Below the pieces are notes generated by a model. The model made no database searches. It had not been told where the DNA came from and worked only from the letters and a program-made list of their open reading frames with translations. From Janthinobacterium sp. 64 (GTDB lineage: Bacteria > Pseudomonadota > Gammaproteobacteria > Burkholderiales > Burkholderiaceae_D): a stretch of DNA of 64,000 nucleotides. Shown piece by piece: positions 49,130 to 63,441 of this stretch. The translations under genes and the position numbers were made by a program. Position 1 is the stretch's first letter, and each line of letters opens with the position of its first letter. The stretch spans positions 3,348,001-3,412,000 of the forward strand of contig NZ_PHUG01000001.1 in the NCBI RefSeq assembly GCF_002813325.1, read 5' to 3'.

Positions 49130-49173
49130 CTGTTCTTTATATTAACAGCCGATAAGTGTGAACATTTGATGTG
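49130..49173 (-). promoter_or_regulatory. 3' arm of the 16S processing stem, operon 1
   Basis: About 43 nt between tRNA-Ile and 16S, inverted and nearly identical to the leader segment 50918-50960. In the transcript the two arms would form a long RNase III stem that loops out 16S. The arm includes the complement of the leader boxA. Confidence 0.7.
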
Positions 49174-49200
49174 TGAATCATTGCTGATTCGTGCAAACTC

Positions 49201-50734
<1,534 letters not shown>

Positions 50735-51119
50735 AATCTCTGTTTAATGTCATTTCTGACAGGTCGGACAGTATCACTACCATCCAAATCTTTTGCATTG
50801 CAAAAGATTTGCTCACTCAAAAAACTGACAGGCCACTACTTTCGTAGCGCCTATTTCATTATTTCTTGTGAACATTTGATATTTTAAGTTTTACGCTGCT
50901 TGCGCAGCGCTGCACTTACATCAAATGCCCACACTTATCGACTGTTAATTGTTAAAGAACTGTATTCGGTGCTACTTTCGCGCTATCGACAAAGCGTTGT
51001 GTTTGTCAGCTGCGAAGAAGGAAGAGTATGAAGCGTTTGCAGCATTTCGTCAACCTTCTTTTTTACCCACTTCACTCAGCATTTGCATGCATCGTTCAGC
51101 GAGGGGGCGAATTATAGCC
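50735..51119 (-). promoter_or_regulatory. rRNA operon 1 leader and tandem promoters
   Basis: A 385 bp region without a protein gene. On the minus strand a distal promoter TTGCCA-N17-TATAAT spans 51139-51111 and a proximal one TTGACG-N17-CATACT spans 51053-51025. Downstream are boxA (TTCTTTAACA, ~50950-50960), the 5' arm of the 16S processing stem (50918-50960), and several hairpins that differ from operon 2, e.g. AAATCTTTTGCATTGCAAAAGATTT-type at about 50787-50811. Confidence 0.8.
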
Positions 51120-51144
51120 CTGCCCCGCGATAGTGGCAAGGCTT

Positions 51145-52350
51145 TCAGCCAAGATTTTGTATCGCCGCCCTGACCCAGCGAAAACCCAGTCTTTCCTGCT
51201 CCATACGCAGGCATTCGCCCAAAGCATGTTCGTGCAGTATTTTAAACAGGGCCAGTTCCTCATGCGTCAAACGGGTCAGATTACCACCGTGGCGTTTATG
51301 CGGCTCTTCACTCCCCCACAGCAAGCGGTGCGCTTCCAGCGTCGCGATGTCCATCAGCATGGAGCGCGCTTGTGGCAAGTATGCACGCAAGCGATCCAGG
51401 ATGGCAAAGCCGTGCGTATCGATATCGCCCCAGTAAATTACTTCCTTGTCAGCCAACCAGGGCACATCACCGAGGCGTTCGACACTATAACCGCCGCCGA
51501 AAATCACCATGCTGTCTTCAACCTCCGGAAACGCCAGGCCATTGATTTCATTCTCGGTAATAAAGACGCGTTTTACATTGACATGCAAGGCAGCGAACTG
51601 CGCTACCGGCACGCTCAGGTCAGACAAGCCAGCGATATAATGGCGCGGATCGAGCAGGCGAAAACGTATCACTACCGGTTTGCTCAATAATCCATAACGC
51701 GTTTCAAATTGGCGCGCCCCGACGGCCTGCGCGTCGATCGCCTCGGGCAGCATTAGCTGATCCAGTAATTCCGCCAGCAAGGCCTTGCGCGTTTCGATGA
51801 ATTTTCCGCCCACCCCAGCGATGTCGAGTTCGCGCAAGTAAAGCTGCGGACGTGGATGCGCCACAAACCATTGCAGGATCAGCACGATGCGTTCCCATGC
51901 AGGCGCGTGCTCGAGCAACAGCATCGGACGGCGCGCGATCCAGCCGGCCAAAGCAGGAAACGCCTGCAGCGTCAGCGTCAGCAATTGCTCGAAACGCCGC
52001 TTCTCCGCCATTTTTCCGATCAGCCGCAAGGCGTCGCCCTCTTCGTCCACGACCACGCCAGCCGGCATGCGATTACGCCCCAACTGGCGATGATTGATAT
52101 CACGCCATTCGATGGTGTAGCCGTAGCCCTTGTGACTCTTGCTGCCTTCATCAAGTTGGCGTATCCAGCGCCGCACTTCATCGAATTGCTCGCCCAGTTG
52201 CGCCGAGGCAGGCTGGCGCAGATTGAGAGGCAAGGGAAACAGCGCGCTCTGACTGACATGCGCCGCCAGCAGGCGACCGCTGTCCCACTGGCGCAGTAAC
52301 TGCATACGAATGTCGGCCGGCGTGGTCCAGTTGGTGCTCATGGCGCTCAT
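51145..52350 (-). CDS. jetD: Wadjet system protein JetD (DUF3322/DUF2220 nuclease)
   Basis: 401 residues. The N-terminal DUF3322 region (~1-185) and the C-terminal toprim-like DUF2220 nuclease with acidic residues in VFITENEINGL (Glu266/Glu268) and YWGDIDTHG (Asp309/Asp311), as in the topoisomerase-VI-A-like fold of JetD. In Wadjet, JetD cleaves small circular DNA after JetABC extrude it. The start overlaps the jetC stop by four bases (ATGA). The stop is 5 bp upstream of the -35 hexamer of the rRNA operon 1 distal promoter, with no terminator between. Confidence 0.95.
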   Translation of the reverse strand: MSAMSTNWTTPADIRMQLLRQWDSGRLLAAHVSQSALFPLPLNLRQPASAQLGEQFDEVRRWIRQLDEGSKSHKGYGYTIEWRDINHRQLGRNRMPAGVVVDEEGDALRLIGKMAEKRRFEQLLTLTLQAFPALAGWIARRPMLLLEHAPAWERIVLILQWFVAHPRPQLYLRELDIAGVGGKFIETRKALLAELLDQLMLPEAIDAQAVGARQFETRYGLLSKPVVIRFRLLDPRHYIAGLSDLSVPVAQFAALHVNVKRVFITENEINGLAFPEVEDSMVIFGGGYSVERLGDVPWLADKEVIYWGDIDTHGFAILDRLRAYLPQARSMLMDIATLEAHRLLWGSEEPHKRHGGNLTRLTHEELALFKILHEHALGECLRMEQERLGFRWVRAAIQNLG

Positions 52351-55300
52351 GCGCTGCGGGCCTGGCGCTCGGCCTGGTATTGCTCAATGCTCAGGCAACG
52401 CAACATTGATTGCCGGCCCTCTTCGCTATGCACGAAGCCCAGGCCGGCAACATAGGGTTCGATGATATGAATCTTCTGCAAGGGCGTGACGATCAGCAAT
52501 TGCAGATTCATACGCTTGAACAGTTCCAATCCATATCGCGCGGATTCATCCGAACCGCGGCCGAACGCCTCATCAATCACGACAAAACGGAAGGAGCGTG
52601 AACGCACGACGCCCCACTCCAGGCCGAATTGGTATGCCAGGCTGGCGGCCAGCACGGTATAGGCCAGCTTTTCCTTCTGTCCACCGGACTTGCCACCTGC
52701 GTCAGTGTAATGTTCGTGCTCGCGATCATCTTCACGCCAGCGCTCGGAGGCAGAAAACACAAACCAGTTGCGCACATCGGTCACCTTGCGCGTCCAGCGC
52801 TTGTCCACCTCGGCGCTCCCGCTGCGGCCACGGAAGCGCTCGATAATCGTTTTGACCTGCATAAATTTGGCTTCCGTATATTCTTCATCGCTCGATCCCG
52901 TCAGCGCTCCTTCGGTGCAGGCACGCAAGTCGACCTGGAAATCGCGCAGGTCAGCGTCCAGGTTGGGCTCGGCCTCCAGCGCGATATAGCGGTTGGGGTT
53001 GTAATCGATATCGTGCAGCGAGCGGTTGATGATATCGATACGTTCGCGTATGGTTTCCCGTTCGCGCTTGAGCTGTGATTGAAAGCCAGCAATTTCGCGT
53101 ATCGTGTTTTCATTGAGCAATTCCTTGAAGCGCTGCGCAAAGCGTGGCAAGTCATCGGCCTGCAGTGCCGCCAGCATCTTGCCAAACTCGCCGGCGGCAT
53201 TGATGCTGACATCGACTTCACGCGTATCGAGCGGCCACGCCGTGACGTAATCACTCATGGCGTTGATGATACGATCGCGCAAACTGGCGATTTTCTTGCT
53301 GTCAGCATCGATACGCGCCTGCAAGAAAGTGCGCATGTCTTTTTCACGGTTGTCGCACGACTCCACCGTCAGTTTGTGTTCGCCCAGCGCTTCCCACTGT
53401 AGCCGCTGCAGCAAGGGAAAATACAGCTCACGCGCGTGCGACGGCGTGGCGTCCAGCAACTGTAGGCAATCGCCCAAGTGAGCGCTGGCCTGCTCCTGGC
53501 GTTCGCTGAGCCTGGCATGCTCGGTGGTGTGGCGGCTGATGTCGTCATCCGTTTTGGCTTGCGCTTGCGTCAACGCCTCAAGCTGACCCTGCAGCTCTTG
53601 CAGCAGATCGGACGCCGCTTCCAGTGCCTCTTTTTCACGCAGTAATTGTTCGATCGCCAGCAGCAAGGGTTTCCAGTCCAGTTCGCCGAAATGCTGGAAC
53701 ACCGCCAGTTGCTGCCAGTGACCCAGGCGGTCCTGATGCGTTTTGACATCAATGCCCAGTGCACTGATGCGTGCACGATGGGCGGTGATGCGCAATGACA
53801 AATCACGCGCCTGCTTTTCCAGCGCCGCGATCTTGGCCTGGTTGGTCCAGCCCAGCACATAACGGGTGCGGTCTTGCAACGGATGACGGTCATCCTTTTC
53901 ATGGCGCTCGCCACCCGCCTTGATCTGGCCGTTGCGCGTGATGGCCAATTTTTCACGTTGGAATTGCTGCAGCGATTCACAGCATGCGTAGTCGAACCGC
54001 CGCGCCAGTTCACCGGCTATCCATGGATAAAACGCCGAATCAGGCTTGATGGACAGCTTGCGCACCAGGGAGTCCGGATGCAGCGGCCGTGCTTCCGGTA
54101 CATTGACCGCGCGTACCCGAAAATACACCAGGCGCGCTCCAAGATGGCTGCGGTCCACCCATGCCGCCACCGCCGCATAATGGGCTTCCGGCACCAGCAG
54201 CGCCAGGCCGAAATTGTGCAGCAAACGTTCGGCCGCGCCCTCCCACTCGCCCGCATCGTCGCGTACCTGGATCAACTCGCCAACAAAGGGCAGCTCATCA
54301 CCATCGAGATCAAGCGCGCCGCACAGCAAGTCACGCAGTTTCAGCATCTGGCCTGGAATATTCGAGCGGCGCTGGCGCAACGATGCGAGCTCCGCCGATA
54401 ACTCGCCATGGCTGGCCCCCAGTTCGCGCACCATGACACCCGCCTCTGTCAGGCTGTTCTGGCACTCGTCGCGCTGCGCGACGCATTGCGCCTGGCCACT
54501 GTCGATGGCACGCAGATTGGCGCTGAAGCCTTCGTCATCGGCCGCACCAGGCAAACCCAGCGCTTGCGCCAATTGCTCGTAGAGCGCTGCGCGCCGCGCA
54601 CGCTCATCCTTCAGTGTTTGCCGGCGCGCGATCTCGGCGTCGATCTGCGCCAGGCGATTGCCGCCGTTGGCGGAAATGGCTTCCCGTATTTCATCGCGGC
54701 GCAGGCCTTGTTCGCCGCGTTGCTGTTGCAGCCGCTGCAGGCGCGTGGCGGTTTTTTCCAGTTCCAGCACCAGTTGTTTCAGGCGGCTTTCCAACAGCTC
54801 ACTTTTCAAGGCAGCGAACCACGGCCGCAGCGCTTCGCGGCAGCCGCGCAACTGTTCATCCTGCTGCTGCAAGCTGGCGTGGCGTGCGCAATCGGCAGTG
54901 AGCGGCAGCAATTGCTCGATCTGTTGTTTTGCCTTGAGTACAGCTTCGTGCGCCCGATGCAGATCATCGAAATGGGCAATCAGGGCGGCAATCCGCTCTT
55001 CGACAGGAAATGCTTCGAGCATGTGCTCACGTACGAAGTCGGTCAGGTTGCCGACCGATTTCATCGACACCGTCTGGTGAAACAACTCCATCGCCTGTTC
55101 ATTGCCGATGCCGAAACGGCGGCGGAAATCGGCACCATACGGTGGAAAACTGTCGTACAGGGTTATACCCTTGCTGGCGCGCAGGCGCTTGCGCAACTGG
55201 GTGATATCGCTACCGAAGCCGGCGAACTGATCCGCGATCGACAAGGCGCTGTCCGCCACCACATAAAAACGCTCGGGCTGGCCGCGCGCATCCTTGAGCC

Positions 55301-55745
55301 AGAAGACCTGCGCCAGAGTCACAGTCTGGTCGTAGCCTTCGTTATAAAACACGCCAAGGATCACGGCATAGGTATTCTGGTCGCGCAAGGTCACCGCGCG
55401 CGCCGTACTACCCGTGTCACCGCGTTCTGATTTGTAATGGCCGAGCACATAGGTACGCAGGCTGCGCTCATGCGCGTCGGCACCGGCGGCTTTGTTATAG
55501 GAAATCTTTTGAGCGGGAACCAGCAAGGTGGTAATCGCGTCGACCAGCGTCGATTTGCCCGAACCGATGTCGCCGGTCAGCAGCAGATTGTCGCCGCCCG
55601 GATGCAGTTTCCACACGCGCGCATGAAAGGTCCCCCAATTCAGGACTTCGAAGTGATGCAGCCGGAAGCCCGCACGTTCAAGTAGCGCCGGCTCCGCAAA
55701 ATCTAATTGGGAACTTACGCCGTCCTCATGATCCCGCGCCGTCAT
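52347..55745 (-). CDS. jetC: Wadjet system SMC/MukB-like ATPase JetC
   Basis: 1132 residues. Walker A GDIGSGKST (58-66) near the N-terminus; the signature loop KSGGQKEKLAYTVLAA (~1019) and Walker B VVIDEAFGRGSDE (~1055-1067) at the C-terminus, with long coiled coils and a hinge region between, as in MukB/SMC. It is the DNA-loop-extruding motor of Wadjet, working with kleisin-like JetA and JetB. ATGA overlaps at both ends (52347-52350 and 55742-55745) show tight translational coupling. Confidence 0.96.
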   Translation of the reverse strand: MTARDHEDGVSSQLDFAEPALLERAGFRLHHFEVLNWGTFHARVWKLHPGGDNLLLTGDIGSGKSTLVDAITTLLVPAQKISYNKAAGADAHERSLRTYVLGHYKSERGDTGSTARAVTLRDQNTYAVILGVFYNEGYDQTVTLAQVFWLKDARGQPERFYVVADSALSIADQFAGFGSDITQLRKRLRASKGITLYDSFPPYGADFRRRFGIGNEQAMELFHQTVSMKSVGNLTDFVREHMLEAFPVEERIAALIAHFDDLHRAHEAVLKAKQQIEQLLPLTADCARHASLQQQDEQLRGCREALRPWFAALKSELLESRLKQLVLELEKTATRLQRLQQQRGEQGLRRDEIREAISANGGNRLAQIDAEIARRQTLKDERARRAALYEQLAQALGLPGAADDEGFSANLRAIDSGQAQCVAQRDECQNSLTEAGVMVRELGASHGELSAELASLRQRRSNIPGQMLKLRDLLCGALDLDGDELPFVGELIQVRDDAGEWEGAAERLLHNFGLALLVPEAHYAAVAAWVDRSHLGARLVYFRVRAVNVPEARPLHPDSLVRKLSIKPDSAFYPWIAGELARRFDYACCESLQQFQREKLAITRNGQIKAGGERHEKDDRHPLQDRTRYVLGWTNQAKIAALEKQARDLSLRITAHRARISALGIDVKTHQDRLGHWQQLAVFQHFGELDWKPLLLAIEQLLREKEALEAASDLLQELQGQLEALTQAQAKTDDDISRHTTEHARLSERQEQASAHLGDCLQLLDATPSHARELYFPLLQRLQWEALGEHKLTVESCDNREKDMRTFLQARIDADSKKIASLRDRIINAMSDYVTAWPLDTREVDVSINAAGEFGKMLAALQADDLPRFAQRFKELLNENTIREIAGFQSQLKRERETIRERIDIINRSLHDIDYNPNRYIALEAEPNLDADLRDFQVDLRACTEGALTGSSDEEYTEAKFMQVKTIIERFRGRSGSAEVDKRWTRKVTDVRNWFVFSASERWREDDREHEHYTDAGGKSGGQKEKLAYTVLAASLAYQFGLEWGVVRSRSFRFVVIDEAFGRGSDESARYGLELFKRMNLQLLIVTPLQKIHIIEPYVAGLGFVHSEEGRQSMLRCLSIEQYQAERQARSA

Positions 55746-56341
55746 TCCGCCTCCTCCGACAGTCCCGCACCATGACTGCCGTAATCGTTCAGGCGTTGTT
55801 CAAAATCGCTAAGCCATTGCGCGTCGACAAAGGCCTTCAAAATGCGCCGCACTTCAAATTGCTGATCCTGTCCACGCAAACGATACAGGAAGCCCAGTTC
55901 GACCACTTTATTCAAATGCGTCTCCATGCGGTCAAACAAACGCGCTTCATTGGCGGTATCGGGCAGGAAAAGGCGCAATTGTTCGGCGATCTGCTCACGG
56001 CTGACAATTAAACGCGTGTCGCCAGCATGGCTATCGAACTCCGCCAGCTTTTTACGCAACAGCACCAGGATCAAACTGACCGGATAACTGAGCTGGCGCC
56101 GAGGCACCAGACGCGGTAGTACGACTTCCCCTTCCGGCGTGGCACGCTGGCGCAGATAAGCATAGCCCTCGGCTTCGTCGAGTATCAGTTCCAGGCCGAT
56201 TTGCTGGCAATAATCGCGCACGCGCGCTTGCAACAGCAGCAGTGGTTGCCATAAGGCGACATCGTTTTCCTGGTACAACACGCCTTGCATCAAGGCGATC
56301 AGGATCTGGCTGTAATGGGTTTCGCTGGAAGAATTCATCAT
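55742..56341 (-). CDS. jetB: Wadjet system protein JetB (DUF4194)
   Basis: 199 residues, a MukE-like winged-helix partner of the JetC complex. DUF4194-type content: QILIALMQGVLYQENDVALW, GYAYLRQRA, PRLVPRRQLSYPVSLILVLL, and the DNA-binding-like LNKVVELGFLYRLRGQDQQF. It overlaps jetA by four bases at the start and jetC by four at the end. Confidence 0.94.
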   Translation of the reverse strand: MMNSSSETHYSQILIALMQGVLYQENDVALWQPLLLLQARVRDYCQQIGLELILDEAEGYAYLRQRATPEGEVVLPRLVPRRQLSYPVSLILVLLRKKLAEFDSHAGDTRLIVSREQIAEQLRLFLPDTANEARLFDRMETHLNKVVELGFLYRLRGQDQQFEVRRILKAFVDAQWLSDFEQRLNDYGSHGAGLSEEAE

Positions 56342-57774
56342 GCACTGAAAATAAGAAGAGGCACTGTGGCAAGCCGCGCACGACCCTGCGCATCGCTCCA
56401 GTGTATCGTTTCTTCTTGCGTATCGTCGATCACGCTTGGCAACTCCTGCGTCGCCAGGCTCAGATAAGTGGCCAGTTCCGCCAGGCCTTGCTCGAGCGGG
56501 TATTCGGCGATCAGCGTGCCGAGCGACACTTGCTTGCGCTGCTGTAGCGCGCGCCGGATATTCGACGCCAGTTTCAGGCGGTCGACATGGAACTGCTCGA
56601 ACAAGGCATCCGACGGCACCGGTTCGGCGGCCTCATCGAGCACGCCATGCAAAATGACGGGTTTGAAGGGCGGCGTAAACAAGGTGCGATCCATTGGCGC
56701 CAGTATATTCGGCGCGGCGGCATCGATCTCGATAAAAGCGGCATGCTCGACCACCGCGCGCGCATCGAGCGCCTTTTTTTCTATGTCGCGTATCAACTGC
56801 ATGATGCGGCGGTTTTCCAGCCAGGCCTGATCGTCGAGATAGCGTCGCAACTGTTCCGACAAACGGGCCACCGTACGCTGCGTCACTTCGCCCGCCTCCA
56901 GCCAGTCATAATGAATACGCAGCAAGCGGCCATCAGGGGCCAGTTCGCGTACCGGATCGAGCGCCATTACCGCATTCAACAACGCCGTCAATTCATCCTG
57001 GCGAGATGGCGACATCAACAAATCCCAAAAGGCGCGAAAACTCTTGCCTTCATCGGAATCGGCGATCACATCGCGCTTGCCGAAAATTTCCTGCAGCAAT
57101 TCGCCCTTGCTGCCTTCCCAGGCGGCGATACGTTCACGCACCGACCGATCCAGGCTGCGAAAATTATGTTCGACGGCACGAAAATCGGACAATAGCTCGC
57201 GTGCAGTGGACGACATTTGCAGGAAGCGTTCGCGTACTTGACCAGGCTCCATCATATCGAGTCGTCCTTGGGCGATCTGTGCGATTTCTGCATCGATGGC
57301 TGCCTTGCGTTTCTGAAGCTCGGCGATGCGGGTACGGGGATTCAATTCCGTGCCGTCGAGAATCTGCCGCAATAAGTCGAACACTGTCATCAGGCGCGAT
57401 TCGGTGCCGATGAATTGGCGTTGTTCCAGGCCAAGCAGCCATGCGATCGCCTGTTCTGTCGGCGAGGTCAAATCATAGTGCGGTTCATCCTGCCCGCTTG
57501 GATAATATTTGCGTAGCCAGCCTCGTTCATCGGAAGCCCAATCGTCCAGATACGCTGTCGCGCTTTTGGGAAACAACACCTCGCCAGCCAGTTCATGCAG
57601 ATGATACAAATGATCGTCCAGATGCGATGCCAGTTGCTGGCGTGCGATGGTACGGATATTGGGAGCAATAAAATGACGGTGCAGGAAACTGGCGATCATC
57701 GGTGCATGATCAGCGGCGAGCAAACGCCAGGCCGGATGGTTGCGGCGCTGGGCAGAAAGTTGTTGATAGTCCAT
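56338..57774 (-). CDS. jetA: Wadjet system protein JetA (DUF3375)
   Basis: 478 residues from the ATG at 57774 (MDYQQLSAQRRNHPAWRLLA); a longer frame from 57810 adds 12 residues into the promoter region. DUF3375 (MukF/kleisin-like) features: HPAWRLLAADHAPMIASFLH, the conserved WLRKYYPSGQDEPHYDLTSP and WLLGLEQRQFIGTESRLMTV. First gene of the operon; only ~65 bp separate it from the rRNA operon 2 terminator. Confidence 0.95.
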   Translation of the reverse strand: MDYQQLSAQRRNHPAWRLLAADHAPMIASFLHRHFIAPNIRTIARQQLASHLDDHLYHLHELAGEVLFPKSATAYLDDWASDERGWLRKYYPSGQDEPHYDLTSPTEQAIAWLLGLEQRQFIGTESRLMTVFDLLRQILDGTELNPRTRIAELQKRKAAIDAEIAQIAQGRLDMMEPGQVRERFLQMSSTARELLSDFRAVEHNFRSLDRSVRERIAAWEGSKGELLQEIFGKRDVIADSDEGKSFRAFWDLLMSPSRQDELTALLNAVMALDPVRELAPDGRLLRIHYDWLEAGEVTQRTVARLSEQLRRYLDDQAWLENRRIMQLIRDIEKKALDARAVVEHAAFIEIDAAAPNILAPMDRTLFTPPFKPVILHGVLDEAAEPVPSDALFEQFHVDRLKLASNIRRALQQRKQVSLGTLIAEYPLEQGLAELATYLSLATQELPSVIDDTQEETIHWSDAQGRARLATVPLLIFSA

Positions 57775-57788
57775 CTGTACGCATTTTG

Positions 57789-57817
57789 AGTCTATTGCGT
57801 ACTGTAGCACCGATCAA
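57789..57817 (-). promoter_or_regulatory. Candidate promoter of the Wadjet operon
   Basis: TTGATC-N17-TAGACT on the minus strand, 15 bp before the jetA start and inside the ~65 bp gap between the jetA ATG and the rRNA terminator. The fit is moderate, but there is no other room for a promoter unless the operon relies on rRNA read-through. Confidence 0.4.
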
Positions 57818-57846
57818 TGTCTCAGCTCTTGATAAATCGCCAGACG

Positions 57847-57874
57847 AAAAAAAACCCGACCATTGCTGATCGGG
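57847..57874 (-). terminator. rRNA operon 2 terminator
   Basis: Identical to the operon 1 terminator; lies between the 5S gene and the candidate jet promoter. Confidence 0.9.
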
Positions 57875-57897
57875 TTTTTCTCTACTGCGTATAACAA

Positions 57898-58012
57898 GCC
57901 TGACGATAACCTACTTTCACACTGGTTGCAGCACTATCATCGGCGCAAAGTTGTTTCACGGTCCTGTTCGGGATGGGAAGGGGTGGGACCAACTTGCTAT
58001 GGTCATCAGGCA
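57898..58012 (-). rRNA. rrf: 5S ribosomal RNA, operon 2
   Basis: Identical in sequence to the operon 1 copy as far as read by eye. Confidence 0.95.
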
Positions 58013-58152
58013 TAACTTGTACTGGCATTTGTCCTCAATGGAGCGACAAAGCCTGAATCTGGAAGAAGCAAAGATTGGGGTAATGACTGGTAGTATCAAC
58101 AAACACGCAACGTTGTACCGTCTTATCCTCTGTACCTGCTAAGGTTATAGGG

Positions 58153-61023
<2,871 letters not shown>

Positions 61024-61181
61024 CCTATAACGTTAGCCTCTGATAATCGAAACTATCAAAGAGCGCTACAGGGATAAGAAAGTACAACGTTGTTGCTTGT
61101 TTGTTGATACATACAATCATTACCCATCGATTCGCTTTTTACGGCAAACCGATCAATAAATAATCTTTACTTCTTCCAGAT

Positions 61182-61193
61182 TGTTAAAGAACA
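61182..61193 (-). promoter_or_regulatory. boxA in the 16S-23S spacer, operon 2
   Basis: TGTTCTTTAACA on the minus strand, identical to operon 1. Confidence 0.8.
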
Positions 61194-61264
61194 TACAGCA
61201 CTTGGTCTCGAAAAGACCAAACCTAAATTCAATCACCGATGTGATCAACTTACGTTTGAACTTT

Positions 61265-61340
61265 TGGTGGAGGATGACGGGATCGAACCGACGACCCCCT
61301 GCTTGCAAAGCAGGTGCTCTCCCAGCTGAGCTAATCCCCC
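61265..61340 (-). tRNA. tRNA-Ala (UGC), operon 2
   Basis: Identical to the operon 1 copy, including the encoded CCA. Confidence 0.97.
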
Positions 61341-61365
61341 TAGGGTATTTCCAGACTACAGAAAC

Positions 61366-61442
61366 TGGTAGGGCTGGTTGGACTCGAACCAACGACCCCC
61401 GCGTTATCAACACGGTGCTCTAACCAGCTGAGCTACAGCCCC
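61366..61442 (-). tRNA. tRNA-Ile (GAU), operon 2
   Basis: Identical to the operon 1 copy, including the encoded CCA. Confidence 0.97.
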
Positions 61443-61518
61443 AAATGCTGTTCTTTATATTAACAGCCGATAAGTGTGAACATTTGATGCGTGAATCATT
61501 ACTGATTCGTGCAAACTC

Positions 61519-63052
<1,534 letters not shown>

Positions 63053-63441
63053 AATCTCTGTTACTTTGCCCTTTTACAGGCACCATCATTGCTGATGGGT
63101 CGCTCACTCAAAAAACTGACAGGCTACTTCCGAAGAAGTATCCTATTTCATTATTTCTTGTGAACATTTGATATTTTAAGTTAGACGCCAATCCGAAGAT
63201 CGACGCTGCACTTACATCAAATGCCCACACTTATCGACTGTTAATTGTTAAAGAACTGTATTCGGTACTGCTTTCGCGTTATCGACAAAGCGTTGTGTTT
63301 GTCAGCTGCGAAGAAGGAAGAGTATGAAGCATTTCACTACATCCGTCAACTCCTTCTTTTCTCGTCTCACTCGGCATTTGCATGCGTCGTTCAGCGAGGG
63401 GGCGAATTATAGCCAAGGTGCCGCGGCTCCGCAAGGGCCAT
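63053..63441 (-). promoter_or_regulatory. rRNA operon 2 leader and tandem promoters
   Basis: A 389 bp region without a protein gene. Minus-strand promoters: TTGCGG-N17-TATAAT (63434-63406) and TTGACG-N17-CATACT (63349-63321). boxA lies at ~63246-63256. Blocks of sequence differ from operon 1 only inside hairpins, e.g. CCATCA-TTGC-TGATGG replaces a longer AT-rich hairpin. Confidence 0.8.
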
